Positions 5,872 through 5,923 of a DNA stretch of 5,923 nt are shown in pieces. Position 1 is the stretch's first letter, and every line of letters starts with the position of its first letter. The DNA comes from an uncultured Clostridia bacterium (GTDB lineage: Bacteria; Bacillota_A; Clostridia; Christensenellales; Aristaeellaceae): NCBI GenBank assembly GCA_934645275.1, contig CAKUDW010000135.1:1-5923 (forward strand), in the 5' to 3' direction. A program made the translations under genes and the position numbers. The notes below the pieces were generated by a model. That model was given only the letters and a program-made list of their open reading frames with translations. It ran no database searches and was not told where the DNA came from.

Positions 5872-5923
5872 TGGTACACCTTCAGGGGCTCGAACCCTGG
5901 ACACCCTGATTAAGAGTCAGGTG
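5872..5923 (-). tRNA. tRNA-Lys (anticodon CTT), 3' part, 5' end outside window
   Basis: On the minus strand the 52 visible bases fold as the last two-thirds of a tRNA. The anticodon stem CCTGA/TCAGG encloses the loop CTCTTAA, giving anticodon CTT, which reads the lysine codon AAG. Next come a 5-nt variable loop (GTGTC), a T arm CAGGG/CCCTG with loop TTCGAGC, the 3' acceptor strand AAGGTGT, discriminator A, and an encoded CCA (5872-5874). About 24 bases are missing (5' acceptor strand and D arm); the 5' acceptor strand should read ACACCTT. Encoded CCA and the CTCTTAA loop fit tRNA-Lys well. Confidence 0.93.

Noticed and set aside
5872..5923. tRNA-Lys 3' end as an integration (att) site of a mobile element
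   Set aside because: No duplicate of the tRNA 3' end, integrase or phage-like gene is present in the window. The adjoining DNA is a normal terminator and promoter region.

Overview
The window looks like chromosomal DNA from a Gram-positive bacterium of the class Clostridia (Bacillota). The evidence is a glgC-glgD-glgA glycogen cluster that includes the GlgD paralogue, a SpoVK/CbbX-type AAA+ ATPase, strong GGGAGG/GGAGG ribosome binding sites, intrinsic hairpin terminators and ATG starts. Coding DNA is moderately GC-rich, while the last intergenic stretch is strongly AT-rich. I cannot name a genus, and the SpoVK-like protein alone does not prove that the organism sporulates.

Layout. Positions 1-419 hold the 3' end of glgC (ADP-glucose pyrophosphorylase), which overlaps glgD (416-1552) by 4 bp. 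glgA (1590-3032, glycogen synthase) follows after 37 bp. These three genes read as one operon: GlgC, probably modulated by GlgD, makes ADP-glucose, and GlgA polymerises it into alpha-1,4-glucan. A 133-bp spacer (3033-3165) contains three potential hairpins and leads to a separate plus-strand gene for a SpoVK/CbbX-like AAA+ ATPase (3166-4305). A hairpin that can work on both strands (4325-4359) closes this gene and also the convergent minus-strand gene that follows.

The minus-strand gene (4414-5670) encodes a medium-chain zinc-type dehydrogenase of the L-sorbose-1-phosphate reductase/YggP group. It has its own good sigma-A-type promoter (5731-5758) and a leader of roughly 50 nt. Farther right, also on the minus strand, are an intrinsic terminator (5838-5870) and the 3' two-thirds of a tRNA-Lys with anticodon CTT (5872-5923), cut by the window edge.

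No mobile element, CRISPR array or clearly new system is visible. The gene content is ordinary core and accessory metabolism. The points most worth a second look are in the non-coding DNA: stacked hairpins before the AAA+ gene, an inverted repeat filling the dehydrogenase promoter spacer, a 9-bp direct repeat around that promoter, and possible alternative pairings in the dehydrogenase leader.
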